Position numbers and translations under genes: made by a program
Notes under the pieces: model-generated
The model's input: the letters and a program-made list of their open reading frames with translations, nothing else
Database searches by the model: none
Told to the model about the DNA's origin: nothing
Source: Candidatus Woesearchaeota archaeon
GTDB taxonomy: Archaea; Nanobdellota; Nanobdellia; Woesearchaeales; UBA11576
DNA: 64,000 nucleotides
Direction of reading: 5' to 3'
Assembly: GCA_018675335.1 (NCBI GenBank)
Contig: JABGYH010000007.1
Span: 372,232-436,231 of the forward strand
Shown here: positions 44,001 through 51,967 of the stretch, one piece after another
Numbering within the stretch: the first letter of the stretch is position 1
How the letters are laid out: every line of letters begins with the position of its first letter

Positions 44001-44580
44001 TAAATACCCTTTAGAATTATATGAGGCTGCACTTGAATACAAAAAACCATGGGATATCAAAATCAAAAAAATAAATGAAGTACTTGATACAGAAGAACAA
44101 TATGAAAAAATGATGTTTACTCATGACACAGATAATTTTAATTGTGGAGTATTATGTAGTGCATATAAAACAATTCCTTCTATGCAAGATAAATTGTTAG
44201 GTCAGATGAAAATTGCAGAGTCTATAAGGGCAGTTGATGAATCTGATGTTGCAAGACTTATAATTGATAAACATTTTATTCGAGATATTAAAGGAAATTT
44301 ACGTAAGTTTTCTATGCAAGAATTTAGGTGTGTTAAATGTAATACCAAATATCGTCGACCGCCAATGATTGGACTTTGTACAAATTGTGGAGGTAAAATA
44401 ATATTTACTATTTCTGAAGGATCTATTGTGAAATATTTAGAACCATCAATTAGTTTATCAAATAAATATAATTTACCAATTTTTATGAAACAAACCTTGG
44501 AACTTGTTAAACGAAGAATTGAAGGAGTATTTGGGAAAGAAAAAGAAAAACAAGTAGGACTTGGAGCTTGGTTTGGATAA
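41020..44580 (+). CDS. dp2: DNA polymerase D large subunit (DP2, polymerase catalytic subunit)
   Basis: The 1186-residue protein is full length and carries no intein, unlike many DP2 proteins. Visible motifs include GPIRNAGGTAASWSVI near the start, GRPILGHPLRNGAFRLRYGR, a zinc finger pair (CTGCG and CEKCW, then CSICG, about 690-730), the catalytic site RRDTDGDES (about 935-943) and a C-terminal zinc finger (CVKC ... CTNCGG). The extreme C terminus QVGLGAWF fits a PCNA-interacting (PIP) box. It overlaps dp1 by four bases, giving translational coupling. Confidence 0.98.
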   Translation: MTVASSEMQEYFDSMKKILLNEYALANKARLMGIDPDTKVEVQLAETMAERVVGLISVLAPQIVGSGVDKRIQELEAEYSALDWRVALQIALEVAQEKFCKFKDKREAIEVGIRVGFAYGTVGVVSSPIEGLVNVEIKKRFDGKGEYFCLNYSGPIRNAGGTAASWSVIIADYVRKNMGYAEYDPTDDEAKRCFTEISDYHERVTNLQYFPSKEESLFIVKNVPVEISGDPSEKIEVSNQKDLSRIPTNFIRSGYCLIHSSCIPLKAPKLWKQLNAWGKDFGMEHWGFLEEFLKIQKEAKSKGAKAKSSGDKKEKIKPDFTYIKDLVAGRPILGHPLRNGAFRLRYGRARTSGYSAQSIHPATMHVLRDYIAIGTQLKVERPGKGATYTPCDVIEGPIVKLNDGSVVRLNSESEAKKVKKDFVEILYLGDVLINYGDFFDRAHPLVPAGYCEEWWIQELEKSAVNMLGSLDYEKMHEYTGIPAEFFQKIIKNPFIRNINSETSIKLSQTFEIPLHPRFTYHWNSITKKEFIELMNWLVKIKIEKEGEKTLKGILFIEAAPKRLLEIVGIPHIVSANEYAVLDKDHTQILWYFIKNYMENKIQMSQWIELEENAERGVNGLINNFSKIFLRDKNGTFIGSRMGRPEKAKMRKLIGSPHVLFPIGEEGGRLKCFQSALDAGKVTADFPTYECTGCGHKTVLTMCEKCWALTVRKYTCSICGEIDESECPKHGKTQAYKKQEIPIKDIFQSMLKKLGTRTYPDLIKGVRETRNRDRTPEHIIKGILRAIHKIHVNKEGTIRYDASELPLTHFKPKEIFVSVDKLVSLGYTKDIYGKELTNENQILEIKPQDVVLPCCPDSPDEACDTILFRTTKFIDDLLVRVYGQEPYYNLRSKEELVGHLIIGLAPHTSAGILGRIIGFSKTQGFLAHPYMHAAMRRDTDGDESCLFLCLDAFLNFSKRYLPSSRGSTMDAPLVLTTVLIPSEVDDMVFNMDIVGKYPLELYEAALEYKKPWDIKIKKINEVLDTEEQYEKMMFTHDTDNFNCGVLCSAYKTIPSMQDKLLGQMKIAESIRAVDESDVARLIIDKHFIRDIKGNLRKFSMQEFRCVKCNTKYRRPPMIGLCTNCGGKIIFTISEGSIVKYLEPSISLSNKYNLPIFMKQTLELVKRRIEGVFGKEKEKQVGLGAWFG

Positions 44581-44648
44581 AAACTTCTTAAGAAAATAAA
44601 TTTATTTAGTTTAATTCTTTTTTTTTAGTTATTAAATATAATAAACTT

Positions 44649-45506
44649 CTAAAATAATACAGGAGTAATAAATGCTTCAATAAGCCCTGCTACTAAAAGA
44701 ACAAAAATTGCTAAAAGTAAAAGCGTACTTGAATCAAACATTATTTTTTGAAATTTATCTTCTTCTAAATCATGTCTAATAACTGCAACACTAATTATTC
44801 CTCCAGCTAATCCTGCGATCATATAAGCAATCATCTCGGGAAGACCATGGATCATATATCTAAAAAAAGAATATGTTGATATCTGGGTTGCTGCAATGAA
44901 TGAATCAAATCCAAATGAAGTATACTTTGCTAGTTCGCCACGAATGATTCCTCCCATGGCTGCGGCCACTACTGATGAATTCCACATCAAAATAAATATT
45001 GCGCCCGAACCATAAAAGAATGAAAATAAAATACAAAAAATCATAACTTTAACATTATTAAAAAAAATCTTATTGAATAATCCTATGTTTGCTGCAAAAC
45101 CAGTTACATGACCTTTAATTGGATTATTAATTTCAGTAATTGTTGATACTTGTTGATTAAATAACATATTAGTCATTCCAGTCGGTAAAACAACATACCA
45201 AATAACCCATGCAACCATAGTACCTAAAAATAAAAATGAGAAAAATGCAATTAATTTAGAATGCTCTTTTAGAATAGATCCTTCACCCTCTAAAACTATA
45301 TCTTTTTTTTCTTCAGCACGAATTGTGTGAAACATTATAGAAATGCATGCAAATGTAGTTAAGAAAACCATAACTAAATCAGCACGATCTTTGAAAATCC
45401 AATAACCAAGAAACAGTCCAATTGATGCAACTATCATACCATAAAAAAACATTTCCCATGGTTTTTTTTCTGCTTGAAGTGGTTTGATAATTGACTCTAG
45501 AACCAT
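44649..45506 (-). CDS. SpoIIM/DUF95 family membrane protein
   Basis: The 285-residue protein has six or seven membrane helices. The family signature is visible: an NNVKVMIFCILFSFFYGSGA helix followed by FILMWNSSVVAAAMGGI, then a HGLPEMIAYMIAGLAGG segment. SpoIIM-type proteins are widespread in archaea; their transport or envelope role is not established. It is convergent with dp2 and divergent from aIF2-beta. Confidence 0.85.
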   Translation of the reverse strand: MVLESIIKPLQAEKKPWEMFFYGMIVASIGLFLGYWIFKDRADLVMVFLTTFACISIMFHTIRAEEKKDIVLEGEGSILKEHSKLIAFFSFLFLGTMVAWVIWYVVLPTGMTNMLFNQQVSTITEINNPIKGHVTGFAANIGLFNKIFFNNVKVMIFCILFSFFYGSGAIFILMWNSSVVAAAMGGIIRGELAKYTSFGFDSFIAATQISTYSFFRYMIHGLPEMIAYMIAGLAGGIISVAVIRHDLEEDKFQKIMFDSSTLLLLAIFVLLVAGLIEAFITPVLF

Positions 45507-45652
45507 ATATAGAAATAAATAAATTTTCTGTTTTTAAACCTTTTGTTTTTTATATAAGAAATAAGTAAATTATTTTTTATTTTTTATTTTAAAATTAAAT
45601 AATTATGTTAGTAAAAATTTGATTTTTGTTTGAGAATTATTGAGGTGGTATC

Positions 45653-45691
45653 ATGTTATGTCTATTATGTTTGCGAGAGTGTTTGGATTAA
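45653..45691 (+). CDS. Possible short leader peptide upstream of aIF2-beta
   Basis: ATG at 45653, preceded by a strong GAGGTGGT ribosome-binding site, opens a 12-codon frame ending in TAA. The peptide would be MLCLLCLRECLD, with three cysteines. It lies 42 bases before the aIF2-beta start. It may be a chance frame in a leader RNA. Confidence 0.25.
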   Translation: MLCLLCLRECLD

Positions 45692-45733
45692 ATCAAAAGC
45701 TTTTTAAGAGGAGGCCAATTCTTTGCTTATAAA

Positions 45734-46141
45734 ATGAAATATGAAGAAATGCTCAAAAAAGCAAGAGATGAACTGCCCGATATTGCATTTAGTGCAGAAA
45801 GATTCGAAATTCCTAAAGTAATGGGACATTTTCAAGGAAATAAAACTATAATTTCTAATTTTCATCAAGTCGCAGCAGCTCTAACAAGAGATGCTAATCA
45901 TGTTCTAAAATATGTACTTCGTGAACTTGCAACGCCTGGAAATTTAACTAGGACTGCTTTAATACTCGGATCAAAAGTTCCCGCATCAAAAATTAATGAA
46001 AAAATCAAAAAATACGCAATGGAATTTTTATTATGTTCTGAATGTGGTAAACCTGATACTAAACTAATGAAAGAAGGTCCATTTTTGTACTTAAGATGTA
46101 TGGCTTGTGGTGCAAAACACACTGTAAAAAGTAAAATCTAA
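45734..46141 (+). CDS. aif2b: Translation initiation factor aIF2 subunit beta
   Basis: At 135 residues this is the normal archaeal size. It has the N-terminal helix, the central domain with KTIISNFHQVAAALTRDANH and YVLRELATPG, and the C-terminal zinc ribbon (CSEC ... CMAC). The factor stabilises the aIF2 heterotrimer that delivers initiator tRNA. An upstream TTTTTAAGA element near 45699-45708 may be its TATA box. The DUF424 gene follows after five bases. Confidence 0.97.
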   Translation: MKYEEMLKKARDELPDIAFSAERFEIPKVMGHFQGNKTIISNFHQVAAALTRDANHVLKYVLRELATPGNLTRTALILGSKVPASKINEKIKKYAMEFLLCSECGKPDTKLMKEGPFLYLRCMACGAKHTVKSKI

Positions 46142-46146
46142 GAAAA

Positions 46147-46446
46147 ATGAAACTTATTGTTGGCAAGAAAACTTCTGAAAGAGGAATTCTAATTACTATA
46201 ACTGATAAAGATATTTTAGGTAAAACCTTTGAAGAAGGAGATGCATTTCTCGACTTAAGTTCTAATTATTATTCTGGAGAAGAAATGGAGATTTCTGATT
46301 TAGAAAAAATCATGAAAAATTCATATATGTTAATTTTTACTGGTGCAATTTCAGTTCAATTTGCAATCAAACATAAATTAATCTCTGAAGAAAATGTTTT
46401 ACATATACAAAAAATACCTCATGCGCAATGTGTTATGATTGGATAA
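46147..46446 (+). CDS. DUF424 family protein
   Basis: The 99-residue protein is a full-length DUF424 member, with the MKLIVGKKTSERGILITITDKDILGK opening (here summarised; residues 1-26), a central LDLSSNYYSGE, and IPHAQCVMIG at the end. DUF424 genes are widely found next to aIF2-beta in archaea, as here (five-base gap), which hints at a role in translation or ribosome biogenesis. The function is not established. Confidence 0.85.
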   Translation: MKLIVGKKTSERGILITITDKDILGKTFEEGDAFLDLSSNYYSGEEMEISDLEKIMKNSYMLIFTGAISVQFAIKHKLISEENVLHIQKIPHAQCVMIG

Positions 46447-46448
46447 AT

Positions 46449-47186
46449 TTATTCTAAAACTTTATACTTTCCAGGAGATATTTCAAAAATTTCTCCATCC
46501 ATCATAAGATTTTTTATTAAAGAATCCGTAGAATCATTATCTGATTTTTCTAAAACATCTTCATAAGTTGCACCTCTGCCTGAATCGAGCGATCTTATAA
46601 TATTAATTAATTTAGTTGCTTTATCTTCTGGTTCTGCAAGCTTAGGCGAGGGAGTATTTTCAGGTGTTGTTGTCTGATTAGAAACAACATTTTCCACTAT
46701 TTCTTCCTCAACTTTTGGTTCAGTTTGATCTGAAGTGCTTAAATTTGGACTTGTAGTAGGTACTGGACTAGAAGTATCATAAAATTCAGAGTAAAAAAAA
46801 TCTAATTCATTTTTTCTTACTTGAACCCAGCTAGGATCAATTCTTTTTACAATTTCAGGAATAAGATACCTTTCTCCATTAAAATCGCGAATTTTACCAA
46901 TAACTTGGACAATATCACCAACATCTGCGTCAAATTTAGATTCAGTTTCAAAAGATCTTAATGAAATACGTCCAGTTCCATCCTCAATTAACAAATTTTG
47001 AAAAGAAACTTGATTTTCTTCAGTTGAATTAGATACGACAACTCCAATAATGTTTACTCTAGAAACTTGTTTTTTGCCAAAAGAAACAAAATTAGGGTCA
47101 AATCCTTCCTGTTTAGTATAAATGGAATTAAGAACGTCATTAATTTTAATTTTAAATGCAATACTTCTTTTAAATTGATCCGTCAT
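46449..47186 (-). CDS. RPA32-like single-stranded-DNA-binding protein (OB fold plus winged helix)
   Basis: The 245-residue protein has an N-terminal OB fold (about 15-130) with VNIIGVVVS, LLIEDGTGRISLRSF and VGDIVQVIGKIRDFNGERYL. A Ser/Thr/Pro/Glu linker follows (about 130-185), and then a C-terminal winged helix (about 190-245). This is the domain plan of eukaryotic RPA32 and of archaeal RPA-associated proteins. It likely coats or senses single-stranded DNA in replication and repair. The gene is convergent with DUF424 and divergent from the ThiI-like gene. Confidence 0.82.
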   Translation of the reverse strand: MTDQFKRSIAFKIKINDVLNSIYTKQEGFDPNFVSFGKKQVSRVNIIGVVVSNSTEENQVSFQNLLIEDGTGRISLRSFETESKFDADVGDIVQVIGKIRDFNGERYLIPEIVKRIDPSWVQVRKNELDFFYSEFYDTSSPVPTTSPNLSTSDQTEPKVEEEIVENVVSNQTTTPENTPSPKLAEPEDKATKLINIIRSLDSGRGATYEDVLEKSDNDSTDSLIKNLMMDGEIFEISPGKYKVLE

Positions 47187-47325
47187 AAATAATCTAAATT
47201 AAAATAAGAATATGATTTTAAATAACTTTCGTTACTCTTTTCATACTGTTATAACAGCTAAATCAGGGTTTATAAATCATTTAAATACTAAGCTTTATAA
47301 GTCTTACTTTGATTACAAGGAAATA

Positions 47326-48189
47326 ATGGTTTGCATAATTTGTAGATATGGAGAACTTGCATTGAAAGGCAAAAATCGAGAATTTTTTGAAAAACAATTA
47401 GTTCAAAATATAAAAAAACAAATGAATAAATCTGAAATTGAATGCAGTATTCGAAAAATACGTGGAAGAATATTTTTAGAAGCTGAATCAATTGATTCTG
47501 TTAATGTTTTACAGCGAGTTTTTGGACTTGTAACTGTGTCTATTGCACAACAGGTAGAACTTGATTTTGAATTAATTTCAAAAAAAGTAATTGAATATGT
47601 TAGATCAAATTTAAAAGGAGTCAGCACATTTAGAGTAAGTACTACTAGAACTAATAAAAGTTTTAAAAAGACCTCAATTGAAACTGATAGAGAAATAGGT
47701 GCAAGGATTGTTGAAGAATTTGGATTAAAAGTTAAATTAAAAAAGCCTGATTTGGAGATTGGAATCGAATTACAAGATAGTGCATATATTTATCATGAAA
47801 AAAACGAATGTGGTGGAGGACTTCCTGTTGGAGTTACAGGACGAGTTAGTTGTTTACTTGAAAATAAAAAAAGTGTTCTCGCAGCAATTAGAATGATGCG
47901 GCGCGGATGTACAATTCAATTTATTTATTTTGAAGAATTATTTGGTGAATATTTAGATTTGTTGAATAGTTTTAGTCCAGAACCAATAAAAGTTGAAAAA
48001 ATAACAACTGAAGAATTTGAACAAAAGTTTTTTGGATGTAATAATATTTTAGTTACGGGAGATACAATTAATGAACTTGAGGTAATTAGAGATTTGAGCT
48101 GCAAAGGAATCATTTTATTAAATCCTCTGTTAACTTATGATTCAGAAAGCATCAGTCTTGAATTAGAACAACTAAAAAATGGCAAGTGA
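47326..48189 (+). CDS. ThiI-like THUMP protein with a degenerate PP-loop
   Basis: The ATG at 47326, behind AAGGA, gives 287 residues starting VCIICRYGELALKGKN, the normal start of ThiI; the longer frame adds an unlikely N-terminal extension. A ferredoxin-like plus THUMP region occupies residues about 1-165 (tRNA binding). The following domain should hold an SGGxDS ATP-binding loop, but here that place reads GVTGRVSCLLE, so ATP binding is doubtful. The rhodanese domain found in bacterial ThiI is absent. It overlaps the next gene by 11 bases. It may serve as a tRNA-binding partner for the NcsA-type enzyme downstream, or have lost its activity. Confidence 0.78.
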   Translation: MVCIICRYGELALKGKNREFFEKQLVQNIKKQMNKSEIECSIRKIRGRIFLEAESIDSVNVLQRVFGLVTVSIAQQVELDFELISKKVIEYVRSNLKGVSTFRVSTTRTNKSFKKTSIETDREIGARIVEEFGLKVKLKKPDLEIGIELQDSAYIYHEKNECGGGLPVGVTGRVSCLLENKKSVLAAIRMMRRGCTIQFIYFEELFGEYLDLLNSFSPEPIKVEKITTEEFEQKFFGCNNILVTGDTINELEVIRDLSCKGIILLNPLLTYDSESISLELEQLKNGK

Positions 48190-48664
48190 AAAAATATTAG
48201 TTGTTTTAGGATCAGGAATTTTAATTAAAGGAATGCCAAAACTTATGATGGAGCGAATCTATAGGGCAATTAGATTGTTTAAAACGGGTGAATATAAAAA
48301 AATTGTATTATCTGGTGGTATTGTTAATTTACCATTACCTGAAGCTGAACTTATGCGAGTTATAGTTTCAGAAAAAATTGATATCAAAAAAATTATAATT
48401 GAAGATAAATCACAAAATACAATTCAAAATGCGATATTTGTATGGGAAAAATTACAAAAAGAAAAAATTAAATCGATTACAATTGTTAGTTCAAAATTTC
48501 ATAAACGCAGACTAGAACACATATTTAATCAAGTATTTTCACATAAAAAAATTGAAATTAAATATTCATATGTAAAACATAATTTGCCACCAATGCTTGA
48601 ATTAAAACTAAAAGTTAATGAATTATTGTATTATTTAGCATTATTGGTTAGAGGAATAAAATGA
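48179..48664 (+). CDS. DUF218 (YdcF-like) family protein
   Basis: The 161-residue protein has the DUF218 core: VVLGSGILIKG, LSGGIVN with the EA-type acidic pair that follows, the EDKSQNTIQNA motif, and IVSSKFHKRR. Members often carry a membrane helix; this one has only a weak hydrophobic end. The biochemical function is unsettled. It lies between ThiI-like and ThiS-like genes with overlaps on both sides (11 and four bases), so it belongs to the same operon. Confidence 0.85.
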   Translation: MASEKILVVLGSGILIKGMPKLMMERIYRAIRLFKTGEYKKIVLSGGIVNLPLPEAELMRVIVSEKIDIKKIIIEDKSQNTIQNAIFVWEKLQKEKIKSITIVSSKFHKRRLEHIFNQVFSHKKIEIKYSYVKHNLPPMLELKLKVNELLYYLALLVRGIK

Positions 48665-48855
48665 AAGTATTTATTGAAAAAGAAAATAAAAATATTGAAA
48701 TTGACTTTCAAGGAACTGTTAAAAATCTACTACTGGATTTAAAAATTAATCCAGAAACAGTAATTGTTGTTTGTAATGATGAATTAGTGTTACTTGATGA
48801 GAAATTAAGTGATTTTGATAGTGTGAAATTGTTGAGTGTTGTTTCAGGAGGATAA
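48661..48855 (+). CDS. ThiS/MoaD-type ubiquitin-like sulfur carrier
   Basis: The 64-residue protein is a beta-grasp domain ending in the required Gly-Gly (SVVSGG). Archaeal proteins of this type are SAMP/Urm1-like sulfur carriers that are charged as thiocarboxylates and pass sulfur to tRNA, thiamine or molybdopterin. Its place just before the NcsA-type thiolase points to tRNA wobble-uridine 2-thiolation. It overlaps the preceding gene by four bases and is three bases from the next start. The activating E1-like enzyme is not in this window. Confidence 0.88.
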   Translation: MKVFIEKENKNIEIDFQGTVKNLLLDLKINPETVIVVCNDELVLLDEKLSDFDSVKLLSVVSGG

Positions 48856-48857
48856 AA

Positions 48858-49757
48858 TTGAAGTGTGTTGAATGTGATCAAAAGGCAGTAAGTCAAGAAT
48901 CTAAGTTATGCAAAAAACATTTTCTAAAATATTTTGAAAAAACAGTTTTTGATACAATAGAAAAATATGAGTTAATAACTCCAGGTGATAATATTTGTGT
49001 TGCTACAAGTGGAGGGAAAGACTCATTATCAGTTTTATATTTAGTAAAAAAATACTGTGAAAAAATTGATAGTAAAGGTAAAATAGTCGCGCTTGCAATA
49101 GATGAAGGAATTAGAAGTTATAGGAAGAAAACGCTAGAAGATTTAAAATTATTTTGCAATACTTACTTTATTGATTTAAAAATTATAAGTTTTGAACGAA
49201 AATTTGGAAAAAAACTTGATCAATTATTAAAATCAGAAAAATTCAGTCACTTAAAACCTTGCAATATTTGTGGTGTTTTAAGACGATACTTGATGAATAA
49301 GTATTCTAAAGGATATGATAAGCTAATTACGGGACATAACTTAGATGATGAATCTCAAGCAATCATGATGAACTTTTTTCGAGCACAAACAGAAGTTCAA
49401 GCAAAACTTGGACCTGTAACGGGAGTTAAAAAAAATAAATTGTTTACTCAAAGAGTAAAACCACTATATTTTTGTTCAGAAAAAGAAGTTGCAACATATG
49501 CACTTTTAATGGGATTTGGAGTTGGATTTACAGAATGTCCTTATGTTGGAGAATCTTACAGAGCACAAATACGAGATCTATTAAACGATTTAGGGTCAGA
49601 AGTTAAAAAAAATGTAGTTCATAAATTTATTAATAATCTCGAAGTGATTAAATCGAGTGTTACGATTGAAGGCGAAGTTGGCAAGTGTGATTCTTGCGGG
49701 GAGCCTGCAAAACGAGAGGTTTGTAATGCTTGCAAATTAATCGGAATGATAGAATAG
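48858..49757 (+). CDS. ncsA: tRNA 2-thiolation protein (NcsA/Ncs6, TtcA superfamily)
   Basis: The start is a TTG behind a strong AGGAGG ribosome-binding site. The 299-residue protein has an N-terminal zinc finger (CVECDQKAV ... CKKH), the PP-loop ATSGGKDSLS (about 48-58), the catalytic cysteine motif PCNICGVLRR, the GHNLDDESQ motif and a C-terminal zinc ribbon (CDSCG ... CNAC). The enzyme adenylates U34 of certain tRNAs and installs sulfur, using the ubiquitin-like carrier encoded just upstream. It ends the operon ThiI-like, DUF218, ThiS-like, ncsA. Confidence 0.93.
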   Translation: MKCVECDQKAVSQESKLCKKHFLKYFEKTVFDTIEKYELITPGDNICVATSGGKDSLSVLYLVKKYCEKIDSKGKIVALAIDEGIRSYRKKTLEDLKLFCNTYFIDLKIISFERKFGKKLDQLLKSEKFSHLKPCNICGVLRRYLMNKYSKGYDKLITGHNLDDESQAIMMNFFRAQTEVQAKLGPVTGVKKNKLFTQRVKPLYFCSEKEVATYALLMGFGVGFTECPYVGESYRAQIRDLLNDLGSEVKKNVVHKFINNLEVIKSSVTIEGEVGKCDSCGEPAKREVCNACKLIGMIE

Positions 49758-49800
49758 TAAATTATTTAAATTAGTAATAATATTATTACTTTTTGTAATA

Positions 49801-50409
49801 ATGATTATTAAAAAAATTTTATCCCAATTTGTCATTAATCCATCTAAAAAATGGACTATAAGAGAATTATCATTAAAAACTACAATTAATTATCGGCAAG
49901 TATACGAAGCTATTCACAAACTAATTTTAGACGGTGTAATAACTTATGAAAAAGTTGGCGCGTCAAAGCAATGTGCTATTGATATTTCAAAAAATGAAAA
50001 AATATTTTCAGAAGTAGAAAATTTTCGAACAAACCAAATAATTTCTAAAAATTCATCAATAAAATTAATAAGCAAGTTAATTAAAGAATTAAATAGTTGT
50101 TTTTTCATATGCATTTTATTTGGTTCTTATGCAAATCATACTCAAACAAAAAAAAGTGATCTTGATCTGTTGTTCATAATACCTGATTTAGAAAATGATG
50201 AAAATTTCAAAAAACAAATCAAACAAAAATTAAGCGTTCTTCCCGACAAATTAGATATTAATGTAGTGCAAGAAAATTGGTATTTAGATATGATATCAAA
50301 ACCAAATAAATACAATTTAGCAAATGAAATAATAAAAAATCACGTTATTTTATTTGGTTCAGAACAATATTATTTATTATTTCAAAAAAATATTTTAAAA
50401 GGTAATTAA
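49801..50409 (+). CDS. MNT-type nucleotidyltransferase with an N-terminal winged helix
   Basis: The 202-residue protein combines a winged helix (about 1-65: NPSKKWTIRELSLKTTINYR) with a minimal nucleotidyltransferase domain. The motif LFGSYANHTQTKKSDLDLLF gives the GS and two catalytic Asp residues, and a third likely Asp lies in DKLDINVV. MNT proteins are the antitoxin partners of HEPN ribonucleases and can add AMP to the HEPN protein. The HEPN gene follows at once. Confidence 0.85.
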   Translation: MIIKKILSQFVINPSKKWTIRELSLKTTINYRQVYEAIHKLILDGVITYEKVGASKQCAIDISKNEKIFSEVENFRTNQIISKNSSIKLISKLIKELNSCFFICILFGSYANHTQTKKSDLDLLFIIPDLENDENFKKQIKQKLSVLPDKLDINVVQENWYLDMISKPNKYNLANEIIKNHVILFGSEQYYLLFQKNILKGN

Positions 50410-50410
50410 A

Positions 50411-50977
50411 ATAGTAAACGAAAAACAAATACAAATATCTACAAGAATAATTAAAGAATTAATTAAAGAAAATAGAATAATTAAACCTGATGAACAATAT
50501 TCCACCTTTTTCATTAACAAATCAAAAATTTCTTTAAGAGTTGCAGCAGAGTTATTAGATTCATGTTCTGACTTATTTGAAGCAGAGGAATGGGTAATAA
50601 CAACAGCATATTATTCAATGTTTTATTCTGCAACTGCACTATTAGCATATTATAATCACAAAATTAACACAACAATTGGGATACATACATTAACATTTCA
50701 TGCATTGGTTTATTATTTTTTAATAGAAGACAAAAAATTTGAAAAACATTTTTTAGATTCATACAGCCAAGCAAAAGATGAAGCAGAAGAGTTAATGAAT
50801 ATTTCCGAATCACAACAAAATGCAGAAAAACTAGTAGAATCATATAAATTCGAAAGTGAAAAACGAAAAAAGTTCACATATGAGATGGGTCAGATCGCAA
50901 AACATACTAAAGCAGAGACATCTTTAAAAAGAGCGCAAGAATTCTTTAAACTAGTACAGGAGTTAATACTAAAATGA
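50411..50977 (+). CDS. HEPN-domain protein (toxin-type partner of MNT), probable non-AUG start
   Basis: The HEPN fold is clear: ISLRVAAELLDSCSDLF, VITTAYYSMFYSATALLAYY, and a C-terminal helix (SLKRAQEFFKLVQEL). An ATG at 50618 would cut off the first helix pair, yet the frame stays open upstream and has no ATG, GTG or TTG. AAAGGT at 50398-50403 sits eight bases before an ATA codon at 50411, which I take as the start (188 residues). The classic R-x4-6-H motif is not obvious; HTLTFH is the nearest feature. It overlaps rnp3 by four bases. Confidence 0.7.
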   Translation: MVNEKQIQISTRIIKELIKENRIIKPDEQYSTFFINKSKISLRVAAELLDSCSDLFEAEEWVITTAYYSMFYSATALLAYYNHKINTTIGIHTLTFHALVYYFLIEDKKFEKHFLDSYSQAKDEAEELMNISESQQNAEKLVESYKFESEKRKKFTYEMGQIAKHTKAETSLKRAQEFFKLVQELILK

Positions 50978-51564
50978 TTGATTTTGTAAAACCTAATGGA
51001 AATGAGCAGGAATTAATTTTATTTGCTGAGAAATTAGGTTATCAATCACTTTGTTTAGTTTATGACAAATTTGAAGATATTAGTAAATTTAGCAGTAAAA
51101 TTGAGTTAAAATTAGGTGTGGTCGTTGATAAATCAAAAAAAATTAAAGGAGTTGATTATATCATTTACCAGTCACAAAATCCTGATATTGATCGAGTAGT
51201 AATTGAACGAGGAGAAATTGATTTTATAATTGGACTTGAAGACACTCGAAACAAAGATTTTATGCATAATAGGGCTAGTGGAGTTAATCAAGTTATTTCT
51301 AAGTTATTACTTGAAAAAAAAGTTAAACTATTAGTTAATTTTGGGTTAATACTTGGTTCTAAAGGATACATCCGAAGTTTATATCTTGGTCGCATCAAAC
51401 AAAATTTGAAATTTTGTAATAAGTATGGGTTTGAAGTTAGAATAGCATCCTTTGCAAAACAAAGTTATCAAATGAGAGATTATTCAAGTTTAGTTAATTT
51501 TTTGAAATTATTAGGATTGGATACTCAAAAAGTAAAAAATTTATTAAGGCCAACAGATTTATAG
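50974..51564 (+). CDS. rnp3: Ribonuclease P protein component 3 (Rpp30)
   Basis: The 196-residue protein matches archaeal Rpp30: an N-terminal MIDFVKP, the LGYQSLCLVYD strand, GVDYIIYQS, an internal VIERGEIDFIIGLE and NRASGVNQVISKLLLEK. It forms a TIM-barrel-like subunit of the RNase P holoenzyme, which trims tRNA 5' ends. The four-base ATGA overlap with the HEPN gene implies joint translation. Confidence 0.93.
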   Translation: MIDFVKPNGNEQELILFAEKLGYQSLCLVYDKFEDISKFSSKIELKLGVVVDKSKKIKGVDYIIYQSQNPDIDRVVIERGEIDFIIGLEDTRNKDFMHNRASGVNQVISKLLLEKKVKLLVNFGLILGSKGYIRSLYLGRIKQNLKFCNKYGFEVRIASFAKQSYQMRDYSSLVNFLKLLGLDTQKVKNLLRPTDL

Positions 51565-51571
51565 CTAAATA

Positions 51572-51967
51572 ATGGCTGGCACGAAACAAAAATTTAGTAC
51601 AATTAGTTCTACTGTACTTATTCTAGTTGGATTTGCAGTTTTATTTACTGTTCTAATGATTGTTATGTTTGGAGAAAATCCTGAATTTGTTTCTGGAATA
51701 GAATTATCAAAAGCAGAACACAGTTACAATTTTGATAATGAAACCAATAAAACTATTGATGTGCTAGAATTAAAAGTTAGTAACACAAATGATTTTTTAG
51801 TAAATTGTGATTTAATTCTAAAAATTACTGGCGGAGAAGAAGACCTAACTGATAGTCAAGGATTTTTAATGTATCCTTGGACCCTTGCAAACAAATCATT
51901 TAGTTTTGAAATGCCAAATGGCAATAGTAGTATTAATATTTATTCTGAATGTGTGCGACTAGGATGA
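51572..51967 (+). CDS. Small one-pass membrane protein
   Basis: The 131-residue protein has one N-terminal membrane helix (VLILVGFAVLFTVLMIVMFG) and a small external beta domain with several N-glycosylation-type sequons and two cysteines. I see no family. It starts seven bases after rnp3, and its stop overlaps the next start (ATGA), so it belongs to the same operon. Confidence 0.75.
   Translation: MAGTKQKFSTISSTVLILVGFAVLFTVLMIVMFGENPEFVSGIELSKAEHSYNFDNETNKTIDVLELKVSNTNDFLVNCDLILKITGGEEDLTDSQGFLMYPWTLANKSFSFEMPNGNSSINIYSECVRLG

Noticed and set aside
47212-47325. N-terminal extension of the ThiI-like protein from 47212
   Set aside because: The normal ThiI start lies at 47326 behind a good ribosome-binding site, and the extension covers the promoter region.
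50618-50977. HEPN protein starting at ATG 50618
   Set aside because: This start removes the first conserved HEPN helices, which are encoded in frame directly upstream.
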